Shown here: positions 43,916-57,256 of the stretch, in pieces
Position numbering within the stretch: position 1 is the stretch's first letter
Layout: every line of letters starts with the position of its first letter
Made by a program: the position numbers and the translations under genes
Assembly: GCF_009857915.1 (NCBI RefSeq)
Contig: NZ_WWCM01000002.1
Coordinates: 248,001 to 312,000, forward strand
Length of the DNA stretch: 64,000 nucleotides
Source of the DNA: Duganella qianjiadongensis
Lineage (GTDB): Bacteria; Pseudomonadota; Gammaproteobacteria; Burkholderiales; Burkholderiaceae_D
Direction: 5' to 3'
The notes under the pieces: model-generated
What the model was told of the DNA's origin: nothing
Seen by the model: the letters and a program-made list of their open reading frames with translations, nothing else
The model's database searches: none

Positions 43916-45517
43916 CTAGTGCGCACCACCACCGCCACCCGAAGGGGCTTTTACTTTGTCCGAGAACCACAGCACGCCGATACAGCCAAACAGCACGGCG
44001 CCGACCAGGAAGAAGCCGTCGTTATAGGCCATCACATAAGCCTCGCGCCGCACAATGCCGTCGATGGCCTTGAGCGCCATATCGCTGGCCGTCGCCGTAT
44101 CGAAGCCGCGGCTGAGGAATGATTGCGTCAGCGCCGCCAGACGTTCCTGCGTGGCCGCAGCAAAGCTGGTGACGGATTCACCCAGCCGCTGCGAGTGGAA
44201 ATGCTCGCGCGAGGTCAGCGCCGTCGCCAGCAGAGCGATGCCGATGGAACCACCCAGATTACGGGTCATGTTGATCAGGCTCGAAGCCGACGGCATGTCC
44301 TTGGGCTGGATGCCGTTCATGGCAAAGTTCGACAGCGTCAGCATCACGAAGGGCTGGCCCAGCGCCCGCACGATCTGCGACAGCAGCAGCTGGTCATAGC
44401 CGGTGGTGGCATCCATGTAGGCGTTCATGAAGCAGGAGCCGCCGAACAGCAGCAGGCCGAAAGTACACAGGATGCGGTTATCCACCTTGGACGACAGCTT
44501 GGCCACAAACGGCATGATGAACAATTGTGGCAGGCCGGCCCACATGATCACTTCGCCGATCTGCATGGGCGAGTAACCGGCGATCTGGCCCAGATACAGC
44601 GGCAGCAGGAAGGACGAACCATACAGGCCCATGCCCATCGCCATCGACAGTGCCGTGGCAGCGAAGAAGTTACGCTGGCCGTACAGGCCCAGATTGACGA
44701 AGGGCTGCTTGCGCAGCGCGCCCGTCACGGCCCAGCCCAGCAGGCCGATAATCGCCAGCGCGGCAAAGCTAATGATGAAGCTCGATTCGAACCAGTCCTT
44801 GCTATTGCCTTCTTCGAGGAAGATGGTCAGGCTGCCCAGCCCCACGGCCATGAAGGCAATGCCCAGCCAGTCGGCGTTGTAGAGCAGGTTGAGCTGACGC
44901 TTTTCCTTGTCCAGTCCCAGCGCAATACCGGCGATCAGCAGCAGGCCCGGGCCCCAGTTGATGTAGAAGATCGAAGGCCAGCCATACAGCTCGCTCAGAT
45001 AGCCGCCGAAGGTCGGGCCCATGGACGGCGCCAGCGTAGCGGTCAGGCCGAAGATCGCCATACCGGTGGCGCGTTTGCTGGCGGGCAGCTTGGCCATCAC
45101 CAGCGTCATCGCCATCGGTATCAGCGCACCGCCGGTAAAGCCCTGCATCATGCGGAACACGATCATGCTGGGCAGGTTCCAGGCGAAGCCGCACAGCGTG
45201 GAACACAGCAGGAACAGCGAGGTGGTGCCCATCATATAAGCGCGCATGCCGAACACGCGCGTCATCAGCCCCGTCATCGGGATGATGATGATTTCGGCCA
45301 CCAGATAGGCGGTGGCGATCCACGAACCTTCTTCCTGCGTGGCCGAAAGCGTGCCAAGGATGTCCTTGAGCGAGGAATTGGTGATCTGGATATCGAGCAC
45401 CGCCATGAAGGCGCCCAGCATCCCTGCTGCCACCGCCATCCAGGTGCGGGCGCTCACCTTCTCGCCCGGCGCCGGCGGTGCAAACGGCTTGGGCGTATCG
45501 TGGGTTGTGCTAGCCAT
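43916..45517 (-). CDS. emrB: DHA2 (EmrB-type) MFS multidrug transporter
   Basis: 533 aa with about 14 transmembrane helices, the DHA2 topology. The EmrB-type start FMAVLDIQITNSSLKDI and the WIATAYLVAEIIIIPMTG segment are diagnostic. The proton-driven antiporter exports hydrophobic drugs together with EmrA and an outer-membrane channel. The gene lies between emrA and the NodT gene. Symbol by similarity; substrate unknown. Confidence 0.92.
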   Translation of the reverse strand: MASTTHDTPKPFAPPAPGEKVSARTWMAVAAGMLGAFMAVLDIQITNSSLKDILGTLSATQEEGSWIATAYLVAEIIIIPMTGLMTRVFGMRAYMMGTTSLFLLCSTLCGFAWNLPSMIVFRMMQGFTGGALIPMAMTLVMAKLPASKRATGMAIFGLTATLAPSMGPTFGGYLSELYGWPSIFYINWGPGLLLIAGIALGLDKEKRQLNLLYNADWLGIAFMAVGLGSLTIFLEEGNSKDWFESSFIISFAALAIIGLLGWAVTGALRKQPFVNLGLYGQRNFFAATALSMAMGMGLYGSSFLLPLYLGQIAGYSPMQIGEVIMWAGLPQLFIMPFVAKLSSKVDNRILCTFGLLLFGGSCFMNAYMDATTGYDQLLLSQIVRALGQPFVMLTLSNFAMNGIQPKDMPSASSLINMTRNLGGSIGIALLATALTSREHFHSQRLGESVTSFAAATQERLAALTQSFLSRGFDTATASDMALKAIDGIVRREAYVMAYNDGFFLVGAVLFGCIGVLWFSDKVKAPSGGGGGAH

Positions 45518-45528
45518 GAGGCGGCTCC

Positions 45529-46662
45529 TTAGTGGGCAGCTTTAGCGTCGGCCGCAGCGCCGGAATGTTTGAGCGAGACTTCCGCAATGGCCGACATGCC
45601 CGGTACCAGACGGCCGCTCAGCGCTTTCACGTCTTCCGGCTGGAACACGATTTTGACCGGTACGCGCTGGACGATCTTGGTGAAGTTACCGGTGGCGTTA
45701 TCGGCCGGCAGCAGGGCAAACTGGGCGCCCGAAGCTGGCGCGAAGCTGTCCACTTTGCCGATCAGTTCCTTGCCCGGCAGAGCATCGATGGTGACTTTCA
45801 CTTCCTGGCCCGGCTTGAGCTCGGCCAGCTGGGTCTCTTTGAAGTTCGCCGTCAGCCAGACGTTTTCCTGCACGATGGCGGTCAGCTGCTGGCCAGCCGT
45901 CACGCGCTGGCCCACTTCCACCGTACGCTTGCCGATGCGGCCATCGACGGGTGCCAGCACACGGTTGTAGGCCAGCTGCTGCTGGGCGTCCTTGAGCTGC
46001 ACGCGCAGCACCGAAGCCTGCGCCTTGAGCACATCGCGCGCAGCGTGGGCGGCGCTGATCTGGGCCTTGGCGGCAGCCGCGCTATCCTTGCGTGCCGTGA
46101 CATCGGCAGTGGCGCTGGCGCGGGCGGCAACGGCGGCATCGAGTTCGGCTTTCGACACGGCTTTCATCTGGCTGTTATACAGCTGGCCGAAACGGTCGGC
46201 ATCCTGCTTGGCGCGCACCAGCTGGGCTTCCGACTGGGCCACCTGCGCTGCGGCGGCACTGGCCTGCGCCTGCACCTGAGCGATCTGGGCATCGGCCTGG
46301 GCGATCTGCTGTTCCACCGAACCGATCTGCGCCTGGATCTGCTCCACTTTCACCTGCTGATCAAATGGATCAAGTTCGGCGATCACATCGCCGGCATGCA
46401 CCATCTGGTTATCGTCGATCAGCACCTTGGTCACGGTACCGGCGATACGCGCCGACACATTGTGTACATGGCCCGCTACATAGGCATTTTCCGTCTCGAC
46501 GTAGTAATGGCTGCGGTACCACATGCGGCCACCCAGTGCCAGCGCGACCAGACCGATCACGGCGGCAATCACCACCACGCGGCGGTTGGCAGGCGGCGTC
46601 GCGGCCGGGGCGGCCGGGACAGCGCTGAGCACTTTCTGTTCCTGATTTTGCTGAGTGGACAT
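45529..46662 (-). CDS. emrA: HlyD-family membrane fusion protein, EmrA type
   Basis: 377 aa from the ATG at 46662 with GGAG upstream; a TTG twelve bases earlier is rejected. One transmembrane anchor (about 30-50) follows a short cytoplasmic tail. The barrel-sandwich hybrid begins VETENAYVAGHVHNVSARIAGTV and closes with RVLAPVDGRIGKRTVEVGQRV, flanking a long coiled coil rich in Ala and Gln. It bridges EmrB to the outer-membrane channel. First gene of the efflux operon. Confidence 0.93.
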   Translation of the reverse strand: MSTQQNQEQKVLSAVPAAPAATPPANRRVVVIAAVIGLVALALGGRMWYRSHYYVETENAYVAGHVHNVSARIAGTVTKVLIDDNQMVHAGDVIAELDPFDQQVKVEQIQAQIGSVEQQIAQADAQIAQVQAQASAAAAQVAQSEAQLVRAKQDADRFGQLYNSQMKAVSKAELDAAVAARASATADVTARKDSAAAAKAQISAAHAARDVLKAQASVLRVQLKDAQQQLAYNRVLAPVDGRIGKRTVEVGQRVTAGQQLTAIVQENVWLTANFKETQLAELKPGQEVKVTIDALPGKELIGKVDSFAPASGAQFALLPADNATGNFTKIVQRVPVKIVFQPEDVKALSGRLVPGMSAIAEVSLKHSGAAADAKAAH

Positions 46663-46727
46663 GTGCTGCTCCAATAAAAAATGAAATGAGAGAGGTGCAT
46701 TATGGCCTTTTTTTGGGCAAAGTCAAG

Positions 46728-46751
46728 AAATGAAACGATTGCATTTCATTT
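46728..46751. promoter_or_regulatory. Candidate operator between emrA and the TetR gene
   Basis: AAATGAAA and TTTCATTT form an inverted repeat with 8-base spacing (CGATTGCA). A further AAATGAAAT occurs at about 46678-46687 nearer emrA. The arrangement is typical for a divergent TetR-controlled promoter. Confidence 0.5.
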
Positions 46752-46765
46752 TATTTTGCACTACG

Positions 46766-47509
46766 ATGAAGGCATCGAAGCTCACTACCATCATGATCAT
46801 GAACGCCCACGCCCTCGACGAAACTGATTACTCCGAGGAAATTACCGACCAGACCGGCGCCACGCCATGCAGCGGCAAGAGTGCCGGCCGCCCGCGCGCA
46901 GCCGACAAGGAAGCCCGCCAGCTGGCCCTGCTGCAGACGGCTGGCCGCCTGTTCCTCGAAAAAGGCTATTCGAATGTCAGTCTGGAGATGATTGCGCGCG
47001 AAGCGCACGTGGCGGTGCGCACCATCTACGTCAAGTTCGGCGGCAAGCTGGGACTGCTCAAAGCCGTGATCGGCAATGGCCGCGCGCACTTTTTCGAAGA
47101 CATGCAGAGCATGGAAACCGATAAGCGGCCAATGCAGCAGGTACTGTCCGATTTCTCGCTGCGCTTTCTGGAACTGCTATCCCAGCCCAAATCCAACCAG
47201 CTATACCGCATGGTGGTGGGCGAATCGCGCACTTCGCCGGAACTGGCGGAGACTTTCTACGAAGCGGGCCCCAAACGCACCCGCGAGGAGCTGGCACGCT
47301 ACTTCGACCGGCCGGAAATCCGCGCCCAGCTGCGCAGCGAGTTCTCCAGCGACGTACTGGCCTTCCATCTGCTCAACTGCGTGCTCGGTGACGGCATGTG
47401 CAGTCTGCTATTCCCGCAGGACACGGGGATGCCGCTGGAAGTACGTCAGGCCCGTGTCAAACAGGGGCTGGAGCTGTTCCTGCACGGCGTGCAGCAGCGG
47501 GCGATGTAA
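46766..47509 (+). CDS. TetR/AcrR family repressor, probable regulator of emrAB
   Basis: About 247 aa from the ATG at 46766; ATGs at 46730 (inside the operator palindrome) and 46799 are alternatives and none has a good ribosome binding site. The HTH (about 50-95) reads LLQTAGRLFLEKGYSNVSLEMIAREAHVAVRTIYVKFGGKLGLL, the typical AcrR pattern. The C-terminal part resembles TetR_C_33-like ligand-binding domains. It is divergent from the efflux operon and probably represses it until drug binds. Confidence 0.88.
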   Translation: MKASKLTTIMIMNAHALDETDYSEEITDQTGATPCSGKSAGRPRAADKEARQLALLQTAGRLFLEKGYSNVSLEMIAREAHVAVRTIYVKFGGKLGLLKAVIGNGRAHFFEDMQSMETDKRPMQQVLSDFSLRFLELLSQPKSNQLYRMVVGESRTSPELAETFYEAGPKRTREELARYFDRPEIRAQLRSEFSSDVLAFHLLNCVLGDGMCSLLFPQDTGMPLEVRQARVKQGLELFLHGVQQRAM

Positions 47510-47556
47510 AAATTTATCATTTGGTCTATACTGCTTTTTTTACATGGAGCAGATAT

Positions 47557-47739
47557 ATGAGCAAAGCGAATCGACTGGACTGGAGTAGACAGGTAACGCT
47601 CATGAACGAGCGCATTAAATCGTTTCAGGCCAACCCCGGTCAGGAACAGCTGGATGCCGTGATCGCGCAACTGCAAGCCTACGCAGAGGCAGCCCGCAGC
47701 GGCGGCATTGAAATCCCCGCCCAGTTCACCGTCAACTAA
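47557..47739 (+). CDS. Small conserved-looking hypothetical protein
   Basis: 60 aa (MSKANRLDWSRQVTLMNERIKSF...), hydrophilic and helical, ending IEIPAQFTVN. TGGAG precedes the ATG by seven bases and the base composition by codon position looks like a real gene. No family recognised. Its stop codon is inside the first of the 13-base tandem repeats. Confidence 0.65.
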   Translation: MSKANRLDWSRQVTLMNERIKSFQANPGQEQLDAVIAQLQAYAEAARSGGIEIPAQFTVN

Positions 47740-47766
47740 GACCATCAACTAAGACCATCAACTAAG
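47733..47766 (+). repeat. 13-bp tandem repeat over a stop codon
   Basis: CAACTAAGACCAT occurs twice (47733-47745, 47746-47758) followed by a partial CAACTAAG. Each copy carries TAA in the original frame or in a shifted frame. Likely recent slippage. Confidence 0.85.
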
Positions 47767-47854
47767 CTTCCCCTGCGGCTGCAATCAGGCGACAACATGG
47801 CACACGGACAGTGCTATGCTAGGGCATCCTTCACTATACCTAGACGGAGCGCCC

Positions 47855-49147
47855 ATGAGCCTGAAGCAGATCGCGTTTGCCGTCCTCACGCTGGCCTATG
47901 CCACCGTGCAGGCGGCGCCCCTCTCCCCCATCGAACAGCGCATCGTCGCCGAAGTCCAGGCCCATAATGAACAGGGCCTGCAACTGCTGGAGCGCGCCGT
48001 CAACATCAACAGCGGCACCATGAACCACGACGGCGTGCGGGCCGTCGGTGCCCTGTTCCGCGCCCAGTTCGACGAACTCGGCTTCCAGACCCGCTGGGCC
48101 GACATGCCGGCCAGCGTACAGCGCGCCGGTCACCTGATCGCCACGCGCGACGGCAAGCAGGGCAAGCGTTTACTGCTGATCGGCCACCTCGATACCGTGT
48201 TCGAAAAGGATAGTCCGGTCGCGCTGTGGCAGCGCAACGGCGGAAGGGTACGCGGTCAGGGCGTCACCGATATGAAGGGCGGCGACGTGATCCTGATCCA
48301 GGCCCTGCATGCGCTACAACGCGTCGGTGCGCTCGACAACACCCGCATCAGCATCATCTTCAGCGGCGACGAAGAAAACGCGGGCGATCCGATCGACATC
48401 TCGCGTGCCGACATGCAGGCACTGGCAAAACACAGCGATCTGGCGCTGGCGTTCGAAAACACTGCGCGCAATAAACGCGGCGAGGATACCGGCACCATAG
48501 GCCGGCGTGCCTCGTCCGAATGGGAGGTCAAGGTCAAGGGCAAACAGGGCCACTCCAGCGGCATCTTCAGCGAGCAGGCCGGCTATGGCGCCATCTACGA
48601 GGCGGCGCGTATCCTCGACGGCTTCCGCCAGCAGGTGATGGAGCCGGACCTGACCTTCAATCCGGGCCTGATCGCGGGCGGCACCGGCGTGAGCACCGAG
48701 GGCAGCCGCGCGCAGGTGGCGGGCAAGAACAACATCATCGCACCGAATGCCACCGTCAAAGGCGACCTGCGCTACCTGAACTACGAGCAGCGCGACCGCG
48801 CCCACGCCAAAATGCACGCGATTGTTGCGGCCAGCCTGCCCGGCACCAGCGCCAGCATCGAATTCCACGAACACTATCCGCCGATGTCGCCCACGCCCGG
48901 CAATCTGGCCCTGCTCAAACTCTATTCGCAGACCAGCGCCGATGCGGGACTGGGCGAAATCCCTGCCTTCCCGCCGGGCGAACGGGGCGCCGGCGACATC
49001 CAGTTCGTCGCGCCCATGCTCGACAGTCTGGACGGTCTGGGCGCCACCGGCAGCGGCACCCACTCGCCCGACGAAGAGCTGGAAATCGCCTCGATCGAGC
49101 GGGCCACCATCCGCACCGCCCTGCTGCTGTACCGCCTGACCCGATAA
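47855..49147 (+). CDS. M20 family peptidase (glutamate carboxypeptidase type), exported
   Basis: 430 aa from the ATG at 47855, with GGAG upstream; the preceding signal peptide (MSLKQIAFAVLTLAYATVQAA) fits export. The zinc site residues are in IGHLDTVF (near 113), TDMKGGD, SGDEENAG (base Glu and metal Glu near 183) and SGTHSPDEEL near the C-terminus. A dimerisation (lid) domain occupies about 225-330. It belongs to the CPG2-like group, which cleaves C-terminal Glu or related peptides; substrate unproven. Confidence 0.93.
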   Translation: MSLKQIAFAVLTLAYATVQAAPLSPIEQRIVAEVQAHNEQGLQLLERAVNINSGTMNHDGVRAVGALFRAQFDELGFQTRWADMPASVQRAGHLIATRDGKQGKRLLLIGHLDTVFEKDSPVALWQRNGGRVRGQGVTDMKGGDVILIQALHALQRVGALDNTRISIIFSGDEENAGDPIDISRADMQALAKHSDLALAFENTARNKRGEDTGTIGRRASSEWEVKVKGKQGHSSGIFSEQAGYGAIYEAARILDGFRQQVMEPDLTFNPGLIAGGTGVSTEGSRAQVAGKNNIIAPNATVKGDLRYLNYEQRDRAHAKMHAIVAASLPGTSASIEFHEHYPPMSPTPGNLALLKLYSQTSADAGLGEIPAFPPGERGAGDIQFVAPMLDSLDGLGATGSGTHSPDEELEIASIERATIRTALLLYRLTR

Positions 49148-49222
49148 ATTAAGCACAGCACGATTCGCGCAAACTCGGCATCCAATACGGTGTTACCATG
49201 ATCATTCGAACAAGGAGTGATC

Positions 49223-49453
49223 ATGGCAGCCTGTACTGTGGTCAATCGTGATGGCAGCATCACCATTCCGGCTCACATCCGTGAAATGTACGGTATCAAA
49301 GAAGGTGCCGAAGTTCAATGCGTTATTAACGGTTACCAGATAGAGCTACGCATCACTGCAAGCTGTCTGCCAGAACTCACAACCACCATTAATAGCGGCT
49401 ACGGTCTGATAAGTAGCCAGATGTCATCTATCGATCCCCACACTGGCATCTGA
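49223..49453 (+). CDS. AbrB/MazE-type antitoxin
   Basis: 76 aa from the ATG at 49223 with AAGGAG six bases upstream; a GTG at 49217 lies in that site. The swapped-hairpin DNA-binding start is VVNRDGSITIPAHIREMYGIKEGAEVQCVING. The C-terminal 30 residues would bind and block the PIN toxin encoded five bases downstream. GC is lower than in surrounding genes. Confidence 0.85.
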   Translation: MAACTVVNRDGSITIPAHIREMYGIKEGAEVQCVINGYQIELRITASCLPELTTTINSGYGLISSQMSSIDPHTGI

Positions 49454-49458
49454 CAAAA

Positions 49459-49872
49459 ATGATAGGCCTCGACACCAACGTGCTGGCACGCTATTACATT
49501 GCGGATCAGGCCGACGCGGAGGCTCAGCGTCAGAGATTGCAAGCACTAAACGTGCTCGAATCAGGAACTGCACTGGCCGTATGCAAGACTGTCATAATCG
49601 AACTGGAATGGCTAATGCGCCATCACTATGGACTGGACTGCAGCGCCAGCACAGCCGTCATACAGCATTTGCTTAGCCAGCCACAAATTACCATCGAAGA
49701 CAGACCAGCAATTATGCAGGCACTGCGCAATCATTTACTTGGACTGTCGTTTGCGGATGCTCTGCATCATGCCAGCTATTTACACTGCACTAGTATGCTC
49801 ACTTTCGACGATCGAAAATTTGCGCGCCGCGTACGTGCACTCAAATTAACACCTACTGTCAAACTGCCCTAG
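49459..49872 (+). CDS. PIN-domain toxin (VapC-like RNase)
   Basis: 137 aa. The acidic PIN residues are in GLDTNVLARYY (D5), IELEWLM (E48), SFADALHHA (D102) and TFDDRKF. PIN toxins cleave RNA and are held in check by the antitoxin encoded immediately upstream. Such pairs are usually autoregulated. The lower GC suggests acquisition. Confidence 0.88.
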   Translation: MIGLDTNVLARYYIADQADAEAQRQRLQALNVLESGTALAVCKTVIIELEWLMRHHYGLDCSASTAVIQHLLSQPQITIEDRPAIMQALRNHLLGLSFADALHHASYLHCTSMLTFDDRKFARRVRALKLTPTVKLP

Positions 49873-49892
49873 CATTGACCGGTTAAGTATAT

Positions 49893-49930
49893 AAAAAAGC
49901 CGGGAACGTATGAACGTATCCCGGCTTTTG
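49893..49930. terminator. Terminator between the toxin gene and lpdA
   Basis: AAAAGCCGGGA pairs with TCCCGGCTTTT; an inner ACGT is repeated. A-run and T-run on opposite sides serve both convergent genes. Confidence 0.85.
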
Positions 49931-49952
49931 GTTTGATGCGTAACGCGATTGC

Positions 49953-51722
49953 TTAGCGCTTGCGCGGTGGCGGCAGGTCGGTACAAGTGCCTTCGTACAC
50001 TTCCGCAGCCATACCGATCGATTCGCCCAGCGTAGGGTGCGGGTGGATGGTCTTGCCGATGTCGGTGCCGTCGCAGCCCATTTCGATGGCCAGCGCGATC
50101 TCGCCTATCATGTCGCCCGCATGGGTACCGACGATGGTGCCGCCGATGATGCGGTGGGTTTCAGCGTCGAACAGCACCTTGGTGAAGCCTTCGGCACGGC
50201 CATTGGCCACAGCGCGGCCGCTAGCTGCCCATGGGAAGTGGCCCTTCTCGACCTTGATGCCCTTGGCTTTGGCTTCGTCTTCGGTGATGCCCGCCCATGC
50301 CACTTCCGGATCGGTGTACGCCACCGACGGGATGACCTTCACATCGAAGTGCGACTTCTGGCCAGCAGCAGCTTCCGCTGCCACGTGCGCTTCGTGCACG
50401 GCCTTGTGCGCCAGCATAGGCTGCCCCACCAGATCGCCGATGGCGAAGATGTTAGGCACGTTGGTGCGCATCTGGCTGTCGACCGGAATGAAGCCGCGGT
50501 CGGTGACGATCACGCCAGCCTTGTCGGCTGCCAGCTTCTTGCCGTTCGGGCTACGGCCCACGGCCACCAGCACCAGATCGTACACTTGCGGAGCAGGCGC
50601 GGTAGCACCCGCTTCGGCCGCTTCGAAGGTGACTTTGATCCCTTCCGGCAGCGCTTCAACCGCCACCGTCTTGGTCTTGGTCATGACGTTATCGAAGCGC
50701 TTCTCGTTGTACTTCTGCCAGACTTTGACGGCGTCGCGATCAGCGCCCTGCATCAGGCCGTCCATCATTTCGACCACGTCGATGCGCGCACCGAAGGTCG
50801 AATACACGGTCGCCATTTCCAGACCGATGATGCCGCCGCCGATTACCAGCATGCGCTTCGGAATCTGGCGCAGTTCCAGCGCGCCGGTCGAATCGACGAT
50901 GCGCGGATCTTCCGGTACGAACGGCAGTTTCACCACCGAGGAACCTGCAGCGATGATGGCCTGCTTGAACTGCACCACTTTCTTGCTGCCGTCAGCCGCG
51001 GTGACTTCGATGTGGTTAGCGCTGAGGAACTGGCCAACACCCTGCACGATCTGGGTCTTGCGCGCCTTGGCCATGCCGGCCAGACCGTTGGTCATGTTGG
51101 CGATCACGCCTTCCTTATACTTGCGTACCTGATCGATATCGATGGCCGGCTTGGCAAAGGTTACGCCAGTGTTCGACATATGGGCCGTTTCATCGATCAC
51201 GGATGCCACGTGCAACAGCGCTTTCGACGGAATACAGCCTACATTCAGGCAGACCCCGCCCAGCGTGCTGAAACGCTCGACGATCACGGTGCTCATGCCC
51301 AGATCGGCCGCGCGGAAAGCTGCCGAGTAGCCGCCAGGGCCGCCACCGAGCACCATCATGTCGCAGTCGATATCGATCTGGCCACTGTAGCTGCTGCCAG
51401 CCGGCGCCACGATAGGCGCAGCTGCCGCTGGCGCCGCAGCGGCCGGAGCCGGTGCAGCAGCGGCCGGAGCCGGAGCGGCGGCGCCTGCGCCCGCTTCCAC
51501 CAGCAGCAGGGTTACGCCTTCCTTGACCTTGTCACCAACCTTGACCAGCACTTCCTTCACCACACCTGCGTGCGAGGAAGGCACTTCCATACTGGCCTTG
51601 TCCGATTCCACCGTCACCAGCGACTGGTCCACCTTGATGGTGTCGCCCGCCTTGACCATCACTTCGATTACTTCTACTTCTGCGAAGTCGCCGATATTCG
51701 GCACTTTTACTTCTGTGCTCAT
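49953..51722 (-). CDS. lpdA: Dihydrolipoyl dehydrogenase with N-terminal lipoyl domain (PDH E3)
   Basis: 589 aa. A lipoyl domain (about 1-75, lysine in [10 protein letters not shown] near 43) and an Ala/Pro-rich linker (about 78-110) precede the FAD enzyme. FAD-binding [17 protein letters not shown], the redox disulfide [20 protein letters not shown]-binding [10 protein letters not shown] and the C-terminal active His-Glu in HPHPTLGES are all present. It reoxidises dihydrolipoamide in pyruvate dehydrogenase. The fused lipoyl domain is a known betaproteobacterial variant. Third gene of the PDH operon. Confidence 0.95.
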   Translation of the reverse strand: MSTEVKVPNIGDFAEVEVIEVMVKAGDTIKVDQSLVTVESDKASMEVPSSHAGVVKEVLVKVGDKVKEGVTLLLVEAGAGAAAPAPAAAAPAPAAAAPAAAAPIVAPAGSSYSGQIDIDCDMMVLGGGPGGYSAAFRAADLGMSTVIVERFSTLGGVCLNVGCIPSKALLHVASVIDETAHMSNTGVTFAKPAIDIDQVRKYKEGVIANMTNGLAGMAKARKTQIVQGVGQFLSANHIEVTAADGSKKVVQFKQAIIAAGSSVVKLPFVPEDPRIVDSTGALELRQIPKRMLVIGGGIIGLEMATVYSTFGARIDVVEMMDGLMQGADRDAVKVWQKYNEKRFDNVMTKTKTVAVEALPEGIKVTFEAAEAGATAPAPQVYDLVLVAVGRSPNGKKLAADKAGVIVTDRGFIPVDSQMRTNVPNIFAIGDLVGQPMLAHKAVHEAHVAAEAAAGQKSHFDVKVIPSVAYTDPEVAWAGITEDEAKAKGIKVEKGHFPWAASGRAVANGRAEGFTKVLFDAETHRIIGGTIVGTHAGDMIGEIALAIEMGCDGTDIGKTIHPHPTLGESIGMAAEVYEGTCTDLPPPRKR

Positions 51723-51731
51723 AGTCGCTCC

Positions 51732-53384
51732 TTACAGCAGAATTTTGCGCATGTCGCCGAGCACTTCGCTCAGGTACACGGAGAAGCGGGCGCCCATCGC
51801 ACCATCGACCACGCGGTGATCGTAGGACAGCGAAGTACCCATCATCAGGCGAGGCTGGAAGGCTTTGCCATCCCATACCGGCTTGATGGACGCTTTCGAC
51901 AGACCCAGAATCGCCACTTCCGGCGCATTCACGATAGGCGTGAAGTGGGTGCCACCGATGCCGCCCAGCGACGAGATGGTGAACGTTGCACCCTGCATAT
52001 CGGTCGGTTTCAGCTTGCCTTCGCGCGCCTGAGCCGACAGTTCCGTCATTTCGCGGGCGATCTGCGAGACCGATTTCTGATCGGCGTTTTTCACCACCGG
52101 CACGACCAGACCATTCGGCGTATCGGCAGCGAAGCCGATGTTGTAGTACTTCTTCAGAATCAGGTTCTCGCCCTTCTCGTCCAGCGAGGCATTGAAGGTC
52201 GGGAATTTCTTCAGTGCGGCCACGGAAGCCTTGATCACGAAGGCCAGCATGGTCAGCTTGGCCGCATCCTTGTTCTTGGCATTGGCGTTATTGGTCTCGA
52301 CGCGGAACGCTTCCAGATCGGTGATGTCGGCATCGTCGAACTGGGTAACGTGCGGAATCTGTACCCAGTTGCGGTGCAGATTAGGACCGGAAATCTTCTT
52401 GATGCGCGACAGCGGCAGCAGTTCGGTCTCGCCGAATTTGCTGAAGTCCAGCGACGGCCATGGCAGCACGCTGAAATTGCCGCCACCACCTACCGAACCA
52501 CCGGCAGCAGCGCCGGCCGGTGCGGCCACGCTGCCAGCCATCACGCCCTTGACGTAGCTCTGCACGTCCAGCTGGGTGATGCGGCCTTTCGGACCGGTGC
52601 CTGCCACTTTGCCCAGATCCACGCCCAGTTCGCGGGCGAACTTGCGGATCGAAGGCGAAGCGTGCGCCAGTTTGCTGGTCTGTACCGAGCCTTGCGAGGC
52701 TGCGGCGGCTGGCGCGGCAGCAGGGGCAGGCGCGGCGGCCGCCGCTGGTGCGGCTACAGCAGGGGCAGCAGCCGGTGCAGCGGCGGCCGGTGCAGCAGCA
52801 CCGCCAGTCGCTTCCACCACCAGCACTACACTGCCCATGCCGACCTTATCACCGACCTTGACGCGCATTTCTTTCACCACGCCGGCGTGCGACGAAGGGA
52901 TTTCCATGCTGGCCTTGTCCGATTCCACCGTCAGCAGCGACTGATCGACCTTGATGGTGTCGCCTACTTTGACCATGACTTCGATGACTTCCACTTCCTT
53001 GAAGTCGCCGATGTCCGGCACGGTGACTTCCACCGGACCGGCCGCAGCAGGAGCGGCAGCCGGTGCTGGCGCAGCCGCCGCAGGGGCCGGAGCTGGAGCT
53101 GCAGCGGCTGGTGCAGGTGCTGCTACCGCAGGTGCAGCCGCCGCGCCATCCGCTTCCACCATCAGCAGCAGCGAGCCTTCGGCAACCTTGTCACCGACTT
53201 TAACTTTGATTTCCTTCACCACGCCAGCGGCGGAGGAAGGGATTTCCATACTGGCTTTATCCGATTCGACGGTGATCAGCGACTGATCGACCTTGATGGT
53301 GTCGCCGACTTTAACCATCAGCTCGATGATTTCCACTTCCTTGAAATCACCGATATCCGGGACTTTAACTTCCACAATGCTCAT
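51732..53384 (-). CDS. aceF: Pyruvate dehydrogenase E2, dihydrolipoyl acetyltransferase
   Basis: 550 aa. Two lipoyl domains (about 1-76 and 117-190, each with [10 protein letters not shown]) are joined by Ala/Pro linkers. A peripheral subunit-binding domain (about 235-280: [19 protein letters not shown]) follows, then the acetyltransferase core ending with [15 protein letters not shown], which contains the catalytic HxxxDG. It transfers acetyl to CoA in the core of the complex. Nine bases separate it from lpdA. Confidence 0.96.
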   Translation of the reverse strand: MSIVEVKVPDIGDFKEVEIIELMVKVGDTIKVDQSLITVESDKASMEIPSSAAGVVKEIKVKVGDKVAEGSLLLMVEADGAAAAPAVAAPAPAAAAPAPAPAAAAPAPAAAPAAAGPVEVTVPDIGDFKEVEVIEVMVKVGDTIKVDQSLLTVESDKASMEIPSSHAGVVKEMRVKVGDKVGMGSVVLVVEATGGAAAPAAAAPAAAPAVAAPAAAAAPAPAAAPAAAASQGSVQTSKLAHASPSIRKFARELGVDLGKVAGTGPKGRITQLDVQSYVKGVMAGSVAAPAGAAAGGSVGGGGNFSVLPWPSLDFSKFGETELLPLSRIKKISGPNLHRNWVQIPHVTQFDDADITDLEAFRVETNNANAKNKDAAKLTMLAFVIKASVAALKKFPTFNASLDEKGENLILKKYYNIGFAADTPNGLVVPVVKNADQKSVSQIAREMTELSAQAREGKLKPTDMQGATFTISSLGGIGGTHFTPIVNAPEVAILGLSKASIKPVWDGKAFQPRLMMGTSLSYDHRVVDGAMGARFSVYLSEVLGDMRKILL

Positions 53385-53413
53385 AGCGTTTGCTCCGTAT
53401 CTTTTTTAGCGGA

Positions 53414-56104
<2,691 letters not shown>

Positions 56105-56256
56105 GTATGAAGTCTCCTGAGTCTGAGTCTGTAGGGGCCCGATCTTGCGGCACCGAAAGGGTTTTTACGCTGATTATTTACCAATACTACTAAGCCGTGT
56201 GCGGATTCTAACAGCACTTTTCCGCTTTTTCAAATTACGATATGAGATTTTATATT

Positions 56257-56268
56257 GTGAAATTTCAC
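56257..56268. promoter_or_regulatory. Perfect 12-bp palindrome in the aceE-folD divergent gap
   Basis: GTGAAATTTCAC, inside an AT-rich stretch with TATATT just upstream. It may be an operator for aceE (whose ATG is 153 bases away) or folD. No known regulator binding site was matched. Confidence 0.4.
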
Positions 56269-56381
56269 TATGAAAAACTTGTGCGCCGCAGCACCTGATC
56301 GTGCAGGAAACGCGGCGCAATGGGCGCTGCGGCCTTATAATCACGCTTTCCCTCTCTTTCCATCCTCACTCTGCCCACATC

Positions 56382-57227
<846 letters not shown>

Positions 57228-57256
57228 AGATTACCCATCAACGGACTGGATACGAG

